Below, in pieces: positions 25,226 through 34,549 of a stretch of DNA of 64,000 nt; the first letter of the stretch is position 1; each line of letters begins with the position of its first letter. The position numbers were made by a program, and so were the translations under genes. Origin of the DNA: Sphingobacterium paucimobilis HER1398. GTDB taxonomy: Bacteria > Bacteroidota > Bacteroidia > Sphingobacteriales > Sphingobacteriaceae. Below the pieces are notes generated by a model. It saw only the letters and a list, made by a program, of their open reading frames with translations. It was not told the DNA's origin and did not search any database. The stretch is from contig NZ_ATDL01000014.1 of NCBI RefSeq assembly GCF_000416985.1, positions 248,001 through 312,000 of the forward strand. Direction: 5' to 3'.

Positions 25226-27778
25226 TTAAAAATCAAACTTAATTCGTGCACGTATACCCCATTTGGATACATTGGGATGATCCAAATAATTCAATCGTTT
25301 TACGTAATCCACGCGTAAAACCTTAAAGATATTGGCGAGCCCCACACTGGCTTCCATATAAGGATCCGAACCAAAGGTGAATGAAGATACTGCACCATCC
25401 GAATTCGTCTGCCAAGAGTAGACTTGATTATTCAGTGTCGGGTTATTTTCATTTCTAAGACCTCCATAGAGCCCTTTGAAACTGAATACTTCTCGAAGCT
25501 GCAAGCGTTTTATCAGAGGAATTTTATTCAATATAAATCCATTCATATAGTACTGTACGTTTAGACCTACGTGGTGATCTGATATGAATTCCATAAAATT
25601 CATAAGGTTGTAAGATTGCAATTGATAAGCATAGGTCTGATTGGCCCGGTGTATCGTCAGTAGAGGATAAGGAATATCATTACCCAATGTATAACCTCCA
25701 TCTAGAGTAACGTCAGCCTGGCCTAATTGCGATAGATAGAATCGTTTAAAGGCACTTGCCGTAAAATTATGATAGTTGTACTCGCCTTCCATGAATCCTT
25801 TAATACCGGCCGTATAATTAACGGTAAAAATCGGGTATTGATTGAAAATAGGAGTACGGTATAACTTCCCTTGATAGTACTGTTCCTTCGGAGCCCAGCG
25901 CAATCCGACAGATACCTCCGTTGTATTGAGCTCTTGTACTAAATAAGGATCTCCCTGTTCAGGCCGCATTTCATAGCGAATTACTCCCGCAGGTTGTTGT
26001 TTCCATTTACTAAGGCCTCCCATCAACGAAAGATGATTCTGAAATTCAGCTTTATATTCCAGTTTATAGATATCATTATAAAGATAACTTTCATTTTCTC
26101 CGCGTTTGAATGATAACAAAATATTATCCTCTTGAATAAATTCAAGATTTTGACCCGGTATTTTGGTGTCATGCTGTACCGATGCGCGGATATAATGTTG
26201 TGGAAATTTATACACCGACTTATTGTTTAAAGAGTAAGTACCGCTTACAAAATACTTCCACTTTTTATCATTAAAACCATACGCTGCATAAGCCTCGGAA
26301 TAGAATCGTGTGCTCAGACTTTCTGTCGTTCGTCCCCCTATGCGGAGACGTAACCCTTCGACAGGGTTATAGCTGTAAAACGTATTAACTGGACCTATTT
26401 CCACCGGCCCCGCTTGTTTATATCCCGAAAGAAGCAGTGCGCCAATATCCATTACCCTTCGAAAAGATGACATCAGCTGTAGACTGTCGATATTATGATA
26501 GATATTCATTTCCGCACCACTTAGTGGTTCATGACGTAAACCGGCCCAGTAGCTTTCGCGTACTTCTTCGGTCTGAGGAGGAGCTGGAACCTTTACGACT
26601 TCATCACCGGCATATATGCTATCCGCCTGTTGTCTTCCATTGATATAGTCTTTATAATATACAATACGGTTTCCTCGGATTCCTTTTCCCTTATCTGTTA
26701 GCGCAAAGTCAATTCCTAGACTGCTCTTATTTAAGAAATATCTGTTGCGGTTATCCTTGTCGAACGCCAGTTCGATATTCAAGTCCCGAACAAAGTTAAG
26801 GTTGATATCATCACTGACTTTCATCTTTGCTCCTTGCACAGCATACTGACCATCCAATGTAACATACAGCTTCCCTTGAAATAAGAAGTCACTTTTATTA
26901 CGCGGAAAGAAACTCAATTCAACTAGCCAAGGCTGATTTGTCTTAATGGTATCCGTAATATAGAAGCGATAAAATGTAGGAGCACTATTGGCGATAGGGC
27001 TTAAAAACTGATTCGTCAATAAGCTAATGTTACTGTCGTAAATATCTACCTTTTCGTACAGCTTGTTAAAGTAACTAGACAGTCCGTCATTGTCGACGAA
27101 TTTAGGGTCAAACTCTGCTCGTTGCTCCGCAATAATGTATTGCTTCGTTTTTTTTGGATCACTTCTATAGTAGATCTTAGATACTTTCTCTTCTATGAAA
27201 GCAGGTAACACGTAGCTCTCTGTTGCTGTGGAATCGTCCTTTTGAAACAGAAACTGGTAGTTTTTAAAGACCTTTTTGTTGACAAATTTTGGTGAAAGAT
27301 TGCTCAGTCCTAAAGAAATTTTCTCGTATTGCTCGTACTCTACAAAATCTTGACCGGTCATTCGATTTTGGTCCCGGTGAGCGATTACCTGGCGAATAAG
27401 CTCCACTGCAGGGTTGTTCTTATTCGAATACTTAAGTTTAGGCCTTTTAACAACGACTTCGTCAATCATGTTTTCAGGATCTAATAATAAGTCAAAATTT
27501 GTCTTATTCCCACTTAGATCCAACATCTGCTCATGATAACCTACATAAGATACACGGACTTTTACTTGTCTGTTCGGTAGTGTGATGTTAAAATTTCCAT
27601 TATCATCAGAGTATGTCTTCTGGTGTCCACCTACTACAGCTACAGTAGCAAAAGAAATAGGTTCATTATTCTGTTTGTCCAGAATGCGACCACGGATTTG
27701 AACTTCCTGTGCATTAGCGAAGCTGAAGAAAAGTACACCAATAAGAAGAAATATAGCGTTGTTAATTAGCTCTCTCAT
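25226..27778 (-). CDS. DUF5686 outer-membrane protein with carboxypeptidase-regulatory-like domain
   Basis: 850 residues. A signal peptide (MRELINNAIFLLIGVLFFSFANAQ) precedes a CarboxypepD_reg-like beta domain (about 26-105: IRGRILDKQNNEPISFATVAVVGG), as at the start of SusC-like proteins, but no TonB plug follows. The rest fits DUF5686: NKNNPAVELIRQVIAHRDQNR near 120, then a large barrel to the C-terminal aromatic strand (SKWGIRARIKFDF). The family is abundant in Bacteroidota outer membranes and its role is unsettled. A candidate promoter (27815-27842) lies upstream, and the gene stands alone. Confidence 0.88.
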   Translation of the reverse strand: MRELINNAIFLLIGVLFFSFANAQEVQIRGRILDKQNNEPISFATVAVVGGHQKTYSDDNGNFNITLPNRQVKVRVSYVGYHEQMLDLSGNKTNFDLLLDPENMIDEVVVKRPKLKYSNKNNPAVELIRQVIAHRDQNRMTGQDFVEYEQYEKISLGLSNLSPKFVNKKVFKNYQFLFQKDDSTATESYVLPAFIEEKVSKIYYRSDPKKTKQYIIAEQRAEFDPKFVDNDGLSSYFNKLYEKVDIYDSNISLLTNQFLSPIANSAPTFYRFYITDTIKTNQPWLVELSFFPRNKSDFLFQGKLYVTLDGQYAVQGAKMKVSDDINLNFVRDLNIELAFDKDNRNRYFLNKSSLGIDFALTDKGKGIRGNRIVYYKDYINGRQQADSIYAGDEVVKVPAPPQTEEVRESYWAGLRHEPLSGAEMNIYHNIDSLQLMSSFRRVMDIGALLLSGYKQAGPVEIGPVNTFYSYNPVEGLRLRIGGRTTESLSTRFYSEAYAAYGFNDKKWKYFVSGTYSLNNKSVYKFPQHYIRASVQHDTKIPGQNLEFIQEDNILLSFKRGENESYLYNDIYKLEYKAEFQNHLSLMGGLSKWKQQPAGVIRYEMRPEQGDPYLVQELNTTEVSVGLRWAPKEQYYQGKLYRTPIFNQYPIFTVNYTAGIKGFMEGEYNYHNFTASAFKRFYLSQLGQADVTLDGGYTLGNDIPYPLLTIHRANQTYAYQLQSYNLMNFMEFISDHHVGLNVQYYMNGFILNKIPLIKRLQLREVFSFKGLYGGLRNENNPTLNNQVYSWQTNSDGAVSSFTFGSDPYMEASVGLANIFKVLRVDYVKRLNYLDHPNVSKWGIRARIKFDF

Positions 27779-27814
27779 GTTTAAATAACCTTGTTTTTAC
27801 TTTTGACTTTAAAA

Positions 27815-27842
27815 CAAATTTATTCAAAAGTTGTAATGCAAA
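27815..27842 (-). promoter_or_regulatory. Candidate promoter of the DUF5686 gene
   Basis: On the minus strand TTTG (27842-27839), 16 nt, TAAATTTG (27822-27815). The spacing is about three bases shorter than the usual 19, and the expected transcript start is about 30 nt before the ATG. Confidence 0.4.
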
Positions 27843-27968
27843 TTACGCGCATATTTTTCAAATATAAAAGAGCCTAAAATGAGTTTGACCTTTTTATGAT
27901 AAAAGTCTAATTGACTAGCTTTTGGACTGATAAGAATACTTCTTCATGACGAGAGACGTGATAATATA

Positions 27969-28727
27969 TTACGCATTTGCTTTAGGAACCATGGGTTTTT
28001 TTACAAATTTTTTAAATATACTTTGGTTCTGTTCGGACAGCCACTCGTAGAGTTGAGCGCCGTGGCTCAAGCGTTTTATGCCCAATTTCGACAGTTTGTC
28101 CACGTCAGGTAATTTGGGGGTCAGAAACAAATTAATAGGTAGAGAACACGCTTTTACCAAAGATCGGATATCTGACTCGGTTTCCGCCAAAGGGATAAAT
28201 AGACCGTCGGCACCGGCGTCTTGGTAAATACTTGCTCGTTTGATAGATTCCTCTAAAGCATTCGCATGTTTTGTGGTATAGGTGTCCATTCGTGCATTGA
28301 TAAAAATGTTGCGGTGATGTGCCTTTATTGCCTGTATCTTTTGCTGTAGCAGATCCACAGATTGTAGTTGCCGTCCCTCTTTTATGACTTTCCCGTCTTC
28401 AATATTGATTCCCACGACACCAAGGTCTACAAGATGGCCCACATTGGTTGCTACCTGCTCCGGATCATCGGCATATCCTGCTTCAAAATCCACAGATACC
28501 GGTATATTCACAGCTTTCACAATGCGCTCGATCATGAATAGCATTTCGTCTAGCGATATCTTTTCGCCATCCGGATAGCCCAGTAGATTGGCGATGGCGT
28601 GACTTGATGTGCCTAATGCTTGAAAACCGCTCTCTTCGGCGAGTGATGCCGATTGTGCATCCCAAACATTTCCTAAGACCAGTAGTTCCTCTTGTTGATG
28701 TAGCTTTTTGAAGTTTGTATATGACAT
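27969..28727 (-). CDS. Isocitrate lyase/PEP mutase family enzyme
   Basis: 252 residues from ATG 28727 (MSYTNFKKLHQQEELLVLGNVWDAQSA), the normal family start; a longer frame from 28790 overlaps the upstream gene. Features: GTSSHAIANLLGYPDG, the metal-binding region VSVDFEAGYADDPEQ, INIEDG, and NARMDTYTT. The KKCGH/KKCAH loop of true isocitrate lyases is absent, so the protein belongs to the PEP mutase/oxaloacetate hydrolase/2-methylisocitrate-lyase-like branch. The reaction is unknown. It is on the same strand as, and 59 nt after, an SH3-like secreted protein with no evident link. Confidence 0.85.
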   Translation of the reverse strand: MSYTNFKKLHQQEELLVLGNVWDAQSASLAEESGFQALGTSSHAIANLLGYPDGEKISLDEMLFMIERIVKAVNIPVSVDFEAGYADDPEQVATNVGHLVDLGVVGINIEDGKVIKEGRQLQSVDLLQQKIQAIKAHHRNIFINARMDTYTTKHANALEESIKRASIYQDAGADGLFIPLAETESDIRSLVKACSLPINLFLTPKLPDVDKLSKLGIKRLSHGAQLYEWLSEQNQSIFKKFVKKPMVPKANA

Positions 28728-28786
28728 GTTCCTATTTCTTGTTTCAGTAATAGAACATAGATAGCAGGTTTTTGTTTTATGGGCTA

Positions 28787-29668
28787 TCAATTAACAGCCT
28801 TCATTTCTATAAGTTCCGCAGCAATCTTACCATCCCAGATATATTTAATCCGCTTCCGTGTCTTTTTGTAATGGTATTCTTGCGCATCTTCATCAATGAC
28901 TTCCCCCTCTTCTATATCCTTAATGATCAGATTGGGATCTAGGTTATGTTCAGACGGAAAGAGAATTTTTTCTTCATGATAATAGATTCCGGCATCTGAT
29001 ACGGTATATCGGCTAAACATAGGTATGACCTCCTTGCCATCCCAGCTGAAGTAGTAGTAAAAACTTGGTATACCACATGCTTCACCCAAAAATCCAATCC
29101 GGACAATATTTTCTAACCCTTCTAGCCCCATGTGGGGTAGTAGTTTATGTTCGGAGTAACGTTGTTCAGACAATTCGGCAGGATAATAATCCTTTGCTTT
29201 TAGATGACCATTGCTATCAAAGCATTTTACTTCCAGCAGATACGTTGCAGCGCTGTATGATGTTTCTTTTTCATAACGTAAAAAGCCTATATTGAAAATT
29301 GTACCGTCTTTTTGCTGAATGCGTCCTATGGACAAAAGGCCTGACCAGATAAATCCTTCTTTTTCTTTACCATCTTTAACATAAGAAATCTTGCGCCAAG
29401 GTGCCTCAAATCCCCTGGCTATAGAGTTGTTATAACTATCTGATTTAATAATAACCCTTGTTTCCTGTGGAATAGAGTCAAGGAGTTTGCCTTTCGTGCT
29501 GGGATAATCTCTTATATAGGCCATATCAGCAAAGACATACGCTGTATCCCCCTTTTCTTTCATCCAGAAGTCATATCCATCTTCCAGAACATAAGCCGCT
29601 GGCTGCTCTTGTGCGAATACGATATTCGTATACATCAGCAGGCATAAACCAAAAAATAACTTTTTCAT
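28787..29668 (-). CDS. Secreted protein with SH3-like N-terminal domain, unknown function
   Basis: 293 residues with a signal peptide (MKKLFFGLCLLMYTNIVFAQ). Residues about 40-115 resemble a bacterial SH3 domain (AYVFADMAYIRDYPSTKGKLLDSIPQETRVIIKSD, then EGFIWSGLL), a fold often used to bind cell-wall peptides. The remaining 175 residues are beta-rich and not recognised. A periplasmic or surface location is likely. The downstream neighbour is a PEP-mutase-like enzyme. A wall-binding or sensing role is only suggested by the SH3-like part. Confidence 0.65.
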   Translation of the reverse strand: MKKLFFGLCLLMYTNIVFAQEQPAAYVLEDGYDFWMKEKGDTAYVFADMAYIRDYPSTKGKLLDSIPQETRVIIKSDSYNNSIARGFEAPWRKISYVKDGKEKEGFIWSGLLSIGRIQQKDGTIFNIGFLRYEKETSYSAATYLLEVKCFDSNGHLKAKDYYPAELSEQRYSEHKLLPHMGLEGLENIVRIGFLGEACGIPSFYYYFSWDGKEVIPMFSRYTVSDAGIYYHEEKILFPSEHNLDPNLIIKDIEEGEVIDEDAQEYHYKKTRKRIKYIWDGKIAAELIEMKAVN

Positions 29669-29817
29669 ATGTGTATTATTTTTTCTTTAATGATCATCTA
29701 CCAGTTGACCGACTCATGGGGGGCTTCGCTAGACAAGAGTATTTCATGTGTTGTTATAACATATTTTATGCGAATTACTGAAAAAAAAAGAAGGCTCACA
29801 ATACCTGAAAATAGGGA

Positions 29818-29846
29818 TTAAAAAAAGCCTCACAGAGGTGAGGCTT
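29818..29846 (-). terminator. Intrinsic terminator of valS
   Basis: GCCTCAC (29827-29833), loop AGAG, GTGAGGC (29838-29844), with an A run on the left that is a T run on the minus strand, 20 nt after the valS stop. Confidence 0.88.
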
Positions 29847-29866
29847 TCTATCTATACGATGTTTTT

Positions 29867-32485
29867 TTATCCTAGTGATACTAAGCTTTCTTCTAATATT
29901 TCGATTTTCGCTAAGGCATCTGTTTTTTTATTCCGTTCGTTCTGAATTACTTCAGGTTTTGCATTCTGTACAAAACGTTCGTTAGATAATTTCTTGTCTA
30001 CTGACACCAAGAAACCTTTCAGATAGTCGATTTCCTTACGGATACGCTCTTTTTCAGCATCCATGTCCATATTATCCGTGGCCAGTTTGACATAACACTC
30101 ACTTTTTCCAGCCAAAAAGCTTAATGCACCTGTCACCTTTTCCTGTACAAAACTCAATTCAGAAATATTTGCGAGTTTGATAATACTCTCCTGATATTTA
30201 GAAAAATCCATGTCAGTAGCATTTATGGCCAATGGAAGTGCTGTTTTTGGAGACATTCCTTTAGCATTACGTATGCTGCGTACTTCAGAAATAACCTGTT
30301 GAACCGATGCAAACTCTTTAATGAGCTGTTCGTTAAAAGTCGTCACCTTAGGAAACTCAGCAACAATCACACAGTCTTTTACACCACGGGCTCCAAATAA
30401 CTCATCATGCCATAATTCTTCGGTCAAGAATGGCATAAACGGATGAGCCAGTGTCAGGACTTTTTGAAATAAGGCTTTGACTGTTTCTAATGTTTCTGAT
30501 TCGATCGGTGTTTGGTAGGCAGGTTTGACCAATTCCAGGTACCACGCGCAGAAATCGTCCCATATCAACTTATAAGTTGCCATTAAGGCGTCTGATAGGC
30601 GGTAATTATTGAAATGTTCTTCAATTTCAGCAACAGCTTGATGGAAACGGTTCTCAAACCAATTTGCAGCATTTTGTTGAGCAGCGGTTGCCGGAGCATC
30701 TACACTTTCCCAACCTTTGACCAAGCGGAAAGCATTCCATATCTTGTTGGCAAAGTTACGACCTTGTTCGCAGTAAGAAACATCAAACATAAGGTCATTT
30801 CCTGCTGGAGAAGATAATAACATACCGACACGCACACCATCCGTTCCATATTGTGCCATGAGCTCAATAGGGTCCGGAGAGTTACCCAGGGATTTGGACA
30901 TCTTGCGACCTAGTTTGTCCCTAACGATACCGGTGAGATATACATTACGGAAGGGCGGCTTCTGCGTATAGTCATGGCCCATGATAATCATACGTGCTAC
31001 CCAGAAGAAGAGTATCTCCGGTGCGGTTACCAAATCATTGGTTGGATAGTAGTAGTTGAATTCCTCGTTGTCCGGATTGCGTACACCATCAAAGACAGAC
31101 ATTGGCCACAGTGCCGATGAGAACCAGGTATCCAAGACATCTTCTTCCTGATGAATGCCTGTAGAAGATTTACCTGTCTTTTCGAATTCTTGAATAGCAT
31201 CTGCTTCCGTTTTTGCAACTACCCATTCATTTTTATCATTATACCATGCCGGAATACGCTGTCCCCACCACAATTGACGAGAAATACACCAATCTTTTAC
31301 ATTCTCCATCCAGTGCTTATAGGAAGCAAAGAACTTTTCAGGAATTAGTTTTATCGTACCATTTTCGACATACTCCAGAGCGGGTTTCGAGAGCTCTTCC
31401 ATTTTACACCACCACTGCATTGACAGCTTGGGCTCGATGGCGGCGTCAGTCCGCTCCGAAAAACCAACCTGAGATTTATAATCTTCGATTTTTTCGATTT
31501 GTCCGGCTTCCTCCAATTGCTTCGCTATCTTTTTGCGGGCAATAAAGCGATCTTCACCCACGAGTATTTCTGCTTTCTCGTTGAGCGTACCATCATCATT
31601 CAGGATATCGATGACCGGAAGATTATGTTTTTGACCAAGCTCATAGTCATTAAGATCGTGTGCAGGTGTTACTTTAAGACAGCCTGTACCAAATTCCATT
31701 TCTACATATTCATCTTGAATAATAGGGATTTCACGATTGACCAACGGTATCAATACAGTCTTGCCTTTTAGGTGCGTATAACGTTCGTCATTCGGGTTGA
31801 TACACACCGCCGTGTCTGCCATAATAGTCTCTGGACGAGTGGTAGCTATGATAATATACTCATTACTATCCTTGATCTGATAGCGGATATAATAAAGTTT
31901 CTGGTTGACCTCTTTACGTATTACCTCTTCGTCAGAGAGAGCCGTTTTTCCTTGTGGATCCCAGTTGACCATACGTACACCACGGTAGATATAGCCTTCT
32001 TTGTAAAATTTAATGAACGTATCAATTACCGATTCCGACAACTCCGGATCCATCGTGAATTTGGTGCGTTCCCAATCACAAGAAGCGCCTAGTTTTTCCA
32101 GTTGTTTGAGGATAATACCTCCGTATTTTTCTTTCCATTCCCAGGCATGTGCAAAGAAATCTTCTCTATTTAAAGATTTCTTATCGATACCTTTCTCTTT
32201 CAGCATGGCCACCACTTTAGCCTCTGTAGCAATCGATGCATGGTCGGTTCCCGGCACCCAGCATGCATTCTTCCCTTGCATCCGGGCACGGCGAATCAAT
32301 ACATCCTGAATAGTATTGTTCAACATATGTCCCATATGTAGTACTCCAGTTACGTTAGGTGGAGGCATCACTATGGTATAAGGTTCGCGCTCATCAGGGG
32401 TAGAACGGAAAAAACCATTCTCCATCCAATAGGAATACCATTTGTCTTCTGCTTCTTTTGGATTATAAGTTTTTGCTATGCTCAT
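29867..32485 (-). CDS. valS: Valyl-tRNA synthetase
   Basis: 872 residues from ATG 32485 (MSIAKTYNPKEAEDKWYSYWMENG), the standard ValRS beginning; the longer frame from 32575 adds 30 non-family residues. Class I motifs: PPPNVTGVLHMGHMLN (HIGH-type) and GRKMSKSLGNSPDP (KMSKS). The editing domain lies about 190-350, the anticodon-binding helices about 620-780, and the C-terminal coiled coil (MDAEKERIRKEIDYLKGFL) about 810-870. A -7 box TATTTTTG (32520-32513, minus) lies 28 nt before the start and supports it. The gene stands alone with its own terminator. Confidence 0.97.
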   Translation of the reverse strand: MSIAKTYNPKEAEDKWYSYWMENGFFRSTPDEREPYTIVMPPPNVTGVLHMGHMLNNTIQDVLIRRARMQGKNACWVPGTDHASIATEAKVVAMLKEKGIDKKSLNREDFFAHAWEWKEKYGGIILKQLEKLGASCDWERTKFTMDPELSESVIDTFIKFYKEGYIYRGVRMVNWDPQGKTALSDEEVIRKEVNQKLYYIRYQIKDSNEYIIIATTRPETIMADTAVCINPNDERYTHLKGKTVLIPLVNREIPIIQDEYVEMEFGTGCLKVTPAHDLNDYELGQKHNLPVIDILNDDGTLNEKAEILVGEDRFIARKKIAKQLEEAGQIEKIEDYKSQVGFSERTDAAIEPKLSMQWWCKMEELSKPALEYVENGTIKLIPEKFFASYKHWMENVKDWCISRQLWWGQRIPAWYNDKNEWVVAKTEADAIQEFEKTGKSSTGIHQEEDVLDTWFSSALWPMSVFDGVRNPDNEEFNYYYPTNDLVTAPEILFFWVARMIIMGHDYTQKPPFRNVYLTGIVRDKLGRKMSKSLGNSPDPIELMAQYGTDGVRVGMLLSSPAGNDLMFDVSYCEQGRNFANKIWNAFRLVKGWESVDAPATAAQQNAANWFENRFHQAVAEIEEHFNNYRLSDALMATYKLIWDDFCAWYLELVKPAYQTPIESETLETVKALFQKVLTLAHPFMPFLTEELWHDELFGARGVKDCVIVAEFPKVTTFNEQLIKEFASVQQVISEVRSIRNAKGMSPKTALPLAINATDMDFSKYQESIIKLANISELSFVQEKVTGALSFLAGKSECYVKLATDNMDMDAEKERIRKEIDYLKGFLVSVDKKLSNERFVQNAKPEVIQNERNKKTDALAKIEILEESLVSLG

Positions 32486-32656
32486 TGCTATAAATATGGC
32501 GTAAAAAGTGTACAAAAATAAGGATTTAAGCTGTGAAATCCCACTTTCTTTGGTTAAATAAAGAGCAGTAACCATTTAAACTGTTAAAAATATGTTAATA
32601 TGTAATTAAGAGATTGATAATTAAGCGTAAATTTGCTCGTTTTAGAATAAAATCAG

Positions 32657-34537
32657 ATGCAGAACTTGGTTAATGAGTTAAAGGCCTTAACTCGTTATTT
32701 TTTATTTTGGTTGATCATATGTATGATTGATCGTTTTATTTTTATTATTTCTTTTTTTGAAAAGTTAAAGGGGAAGCCTTTTACCGATATATTAAAGGTG
32801 TTTTATCACGGATTATTTTTGGATTTTTCCGCAGTAGGCTATATCTGCGTCATTCCCTTTTTATTGTATTGCATTCTTAGCTTTTTTCCGCAAGTCAAGT
32901 TAAAGCGTAAGGTTCTCGATGTCTATACATTGGTGGCCCTCTTGGTTTATTTCGGCGTGTCCTTTATCAATATCAATATTTACAGGGAATGGGGCGATAA
33001 GATTTCTAAGCGGGCTATAGATGCCTTTTGGGCCTCTCCATCTGGTGCCATAGCCTCAGCAGAGTCTACCCCAACTTTCGTCCCCATTGTAGGTATTATA
33101 TTAGGTGTCGTTCTGGGGTATTATCTCTATAGATATCTATTCAAACCTGTTTGTTTTTTTAATATCAAGCGAGTGTTACCTAATGTTGTAAAGCTTTTAG
33201 TAGGTGTTTTTGTTTTATTTACCTTTATTCGTGGTGGATACGGAAGAGCACCATTGAATCCAAGTAAAGCCTATTTTTCAGAAAACACATTTTATAATCA
33301 TGCTGCTGTAAACACACAATGGTCTTTATTGCGGGATTATTTCACGAGAAGTACCTTGTTACTTAACCCTTATCCTTTTTATGCTGATGAGGGAGCTATT
33401 AAGAAATCGATTGAGCCTGTATTTGTTCATAATCCAGACTCGGCTATGCAGGTATTAACAACGACCCGTCCTAATATTGTATTGATTATGATGGAGAGTT
33501 TTGTCGGTGATTTAGTTGCTTCTTTGGGGGGAGAGCAGGGCGTGACCCCTAATCTTGAAAAACTGATTCAACACGGGGTTCTTTTTGATCATATCTACGC
33601 GGCGTCAGATCGATCGGACAAAGGCATGATAGGTATATTGAGTGGTTTTCCAGCACAAGGACCCGAAAGTATCATCAAATACATACCAAAGCATGAAAAC
33701 ATACCCGCGATTGGGCAAGATCTTGATAAGTTGGGATATAGTAATTCCTTTTATCACGGTGGACAGAGTGAATTCTATAACTTCAAGTCCTATATGCTCA
33801 CACATGGTATAGATCGGGTAGTCGATCAAGCCAACTTTGGACTGCACGAAGAGCGAGCATCTTGGGGCGTATATGATCATGTTGTTTTTAATCAAATGAT
33901 TAAAGATTTTAAAAAGGAGCCTGAGCCTTTTTTCTCTACGATGTTTACGCTGATTAATCACGAACCTTTTGAATTGAAAGGAACATATAAGTTTGGTAAG
34001 GATAGTAATCCCAACAAATTTAGAAGCACAGCCTATTACACCGATTCCGTTATCTTCGATTTTATCGAACAGGCCAAAAAGGAGTCTTGGTATGAAAATA
34101 CGCTTTTTGTACTAATTGCAGATCATGGACACCGGTTCCCTACAGAACAATGGGATCTGTCTCATCCCAATAGGTTTCACATCCCGTTGATATTTTTTGG
34201 CGATGTTATAAAGAAAGAATATAGGGGAAAGGTGTTCTCTCGAATTGGAAATCAAACTGACTTGGTAGCCACGTTACTGAGGCAATTGAGAACAGGGACA
34301 GAACGATACCCTTGGAGTCGGGATCTTTTTAATCCAACGACGCCACAGGTCGCATTTTATAATTCAAAGGATGCTTTTGGAATCATTACACCGGAGCAGG
34401 TCATATCTTTTGACAACGTCGGCAAGTCCGTCAACTACATCGGCAATCCTTCTTATTCTAAGGAGAGAACTGATAGCTTGTTGAATATAGCAAAGGGATA
34501 TTATCAAGGTGTTTATAGTGAGTTTTTAGCATATTAA
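32657..34537 (+). CDS. LtaS-like AlkP-superfamily membrane phosphotransferase (first of tandem pair)
   Basis: 626 residues. About five hydrophobic segments in the first 190 residues anchor the protein. The extracytoplasmic sulfatase/AlkP domain begins near 270: NIVLIMMESFVGDLVASLGG holds the first metal-binding Glu, DRSDKGMIGILSGFP the nucleophile region, and IADHGHRFPTEQWD the second metal site. The nucleophile Thr of S. aureus LtaS appears to be Ser here, if my alignment of that motif is right. In a diderm this family moves glycerophosphate or phosphoethanolamine from phospholipids to periplasmic glycans or lipids. A paralogue follows 12 nt later, and the pair forms an operon divergent from valS. 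Confidence 0.88.
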   Translation: MQNLVNELKALTRYFLFWLIICMIDRFIFIISFFEKLKGKPFTDILKVFYHGLFLDFSAVGYICVIPFLLYCILSFFPQVKLKRKVLDVYTLVALLVYFGVSFININIYREWGDKISKRAIDAFWASPSGAIASAESTPTFVPIVGIILGVVLGYYLYRYLFKPVCFFNIKRVLPNVVKLLVGVFVLFTFIRGGYGRAPLNPSKAYFSENTFYNHAAVNTQWSLLRDYFTRSTLLLNPYPFYADEGAIKKSIEPVFVHNPDSAMQVLTTTRPNIVLIMMESFVGDLVASLGGEQGVTPNLEKLIQHGVLFDHIYAASDRSDKGMIGILSGFPAQGPESIIKYIPKHENIPAIGQDLDKLGYSNSFYHGGQSEFYNFKSYMLTHGIDRVVDQANFGLHEERASWGVYDHVVFNQMIKDFKKEPEPFFSTMFTLINHEPFELKGTYKFGKDSNPNKFRSTAYYTDSVIFDFIEQAKKESWYENTLFVLIADHGHRFPTEQWDLSHPNRFHIPLIFFGDVIKKEYRGKVFSRIGNQTDLVATLLRQLRTGTERYPWSRDLFNPTTPQVAFYNSKDAFGIITPEQVISFDNVGKSVNYIGNPSYSKERTDSLLNIAKGYYQGVYSEFLAY

Positions 34538-34549
34538 TTTTGTTTTCTT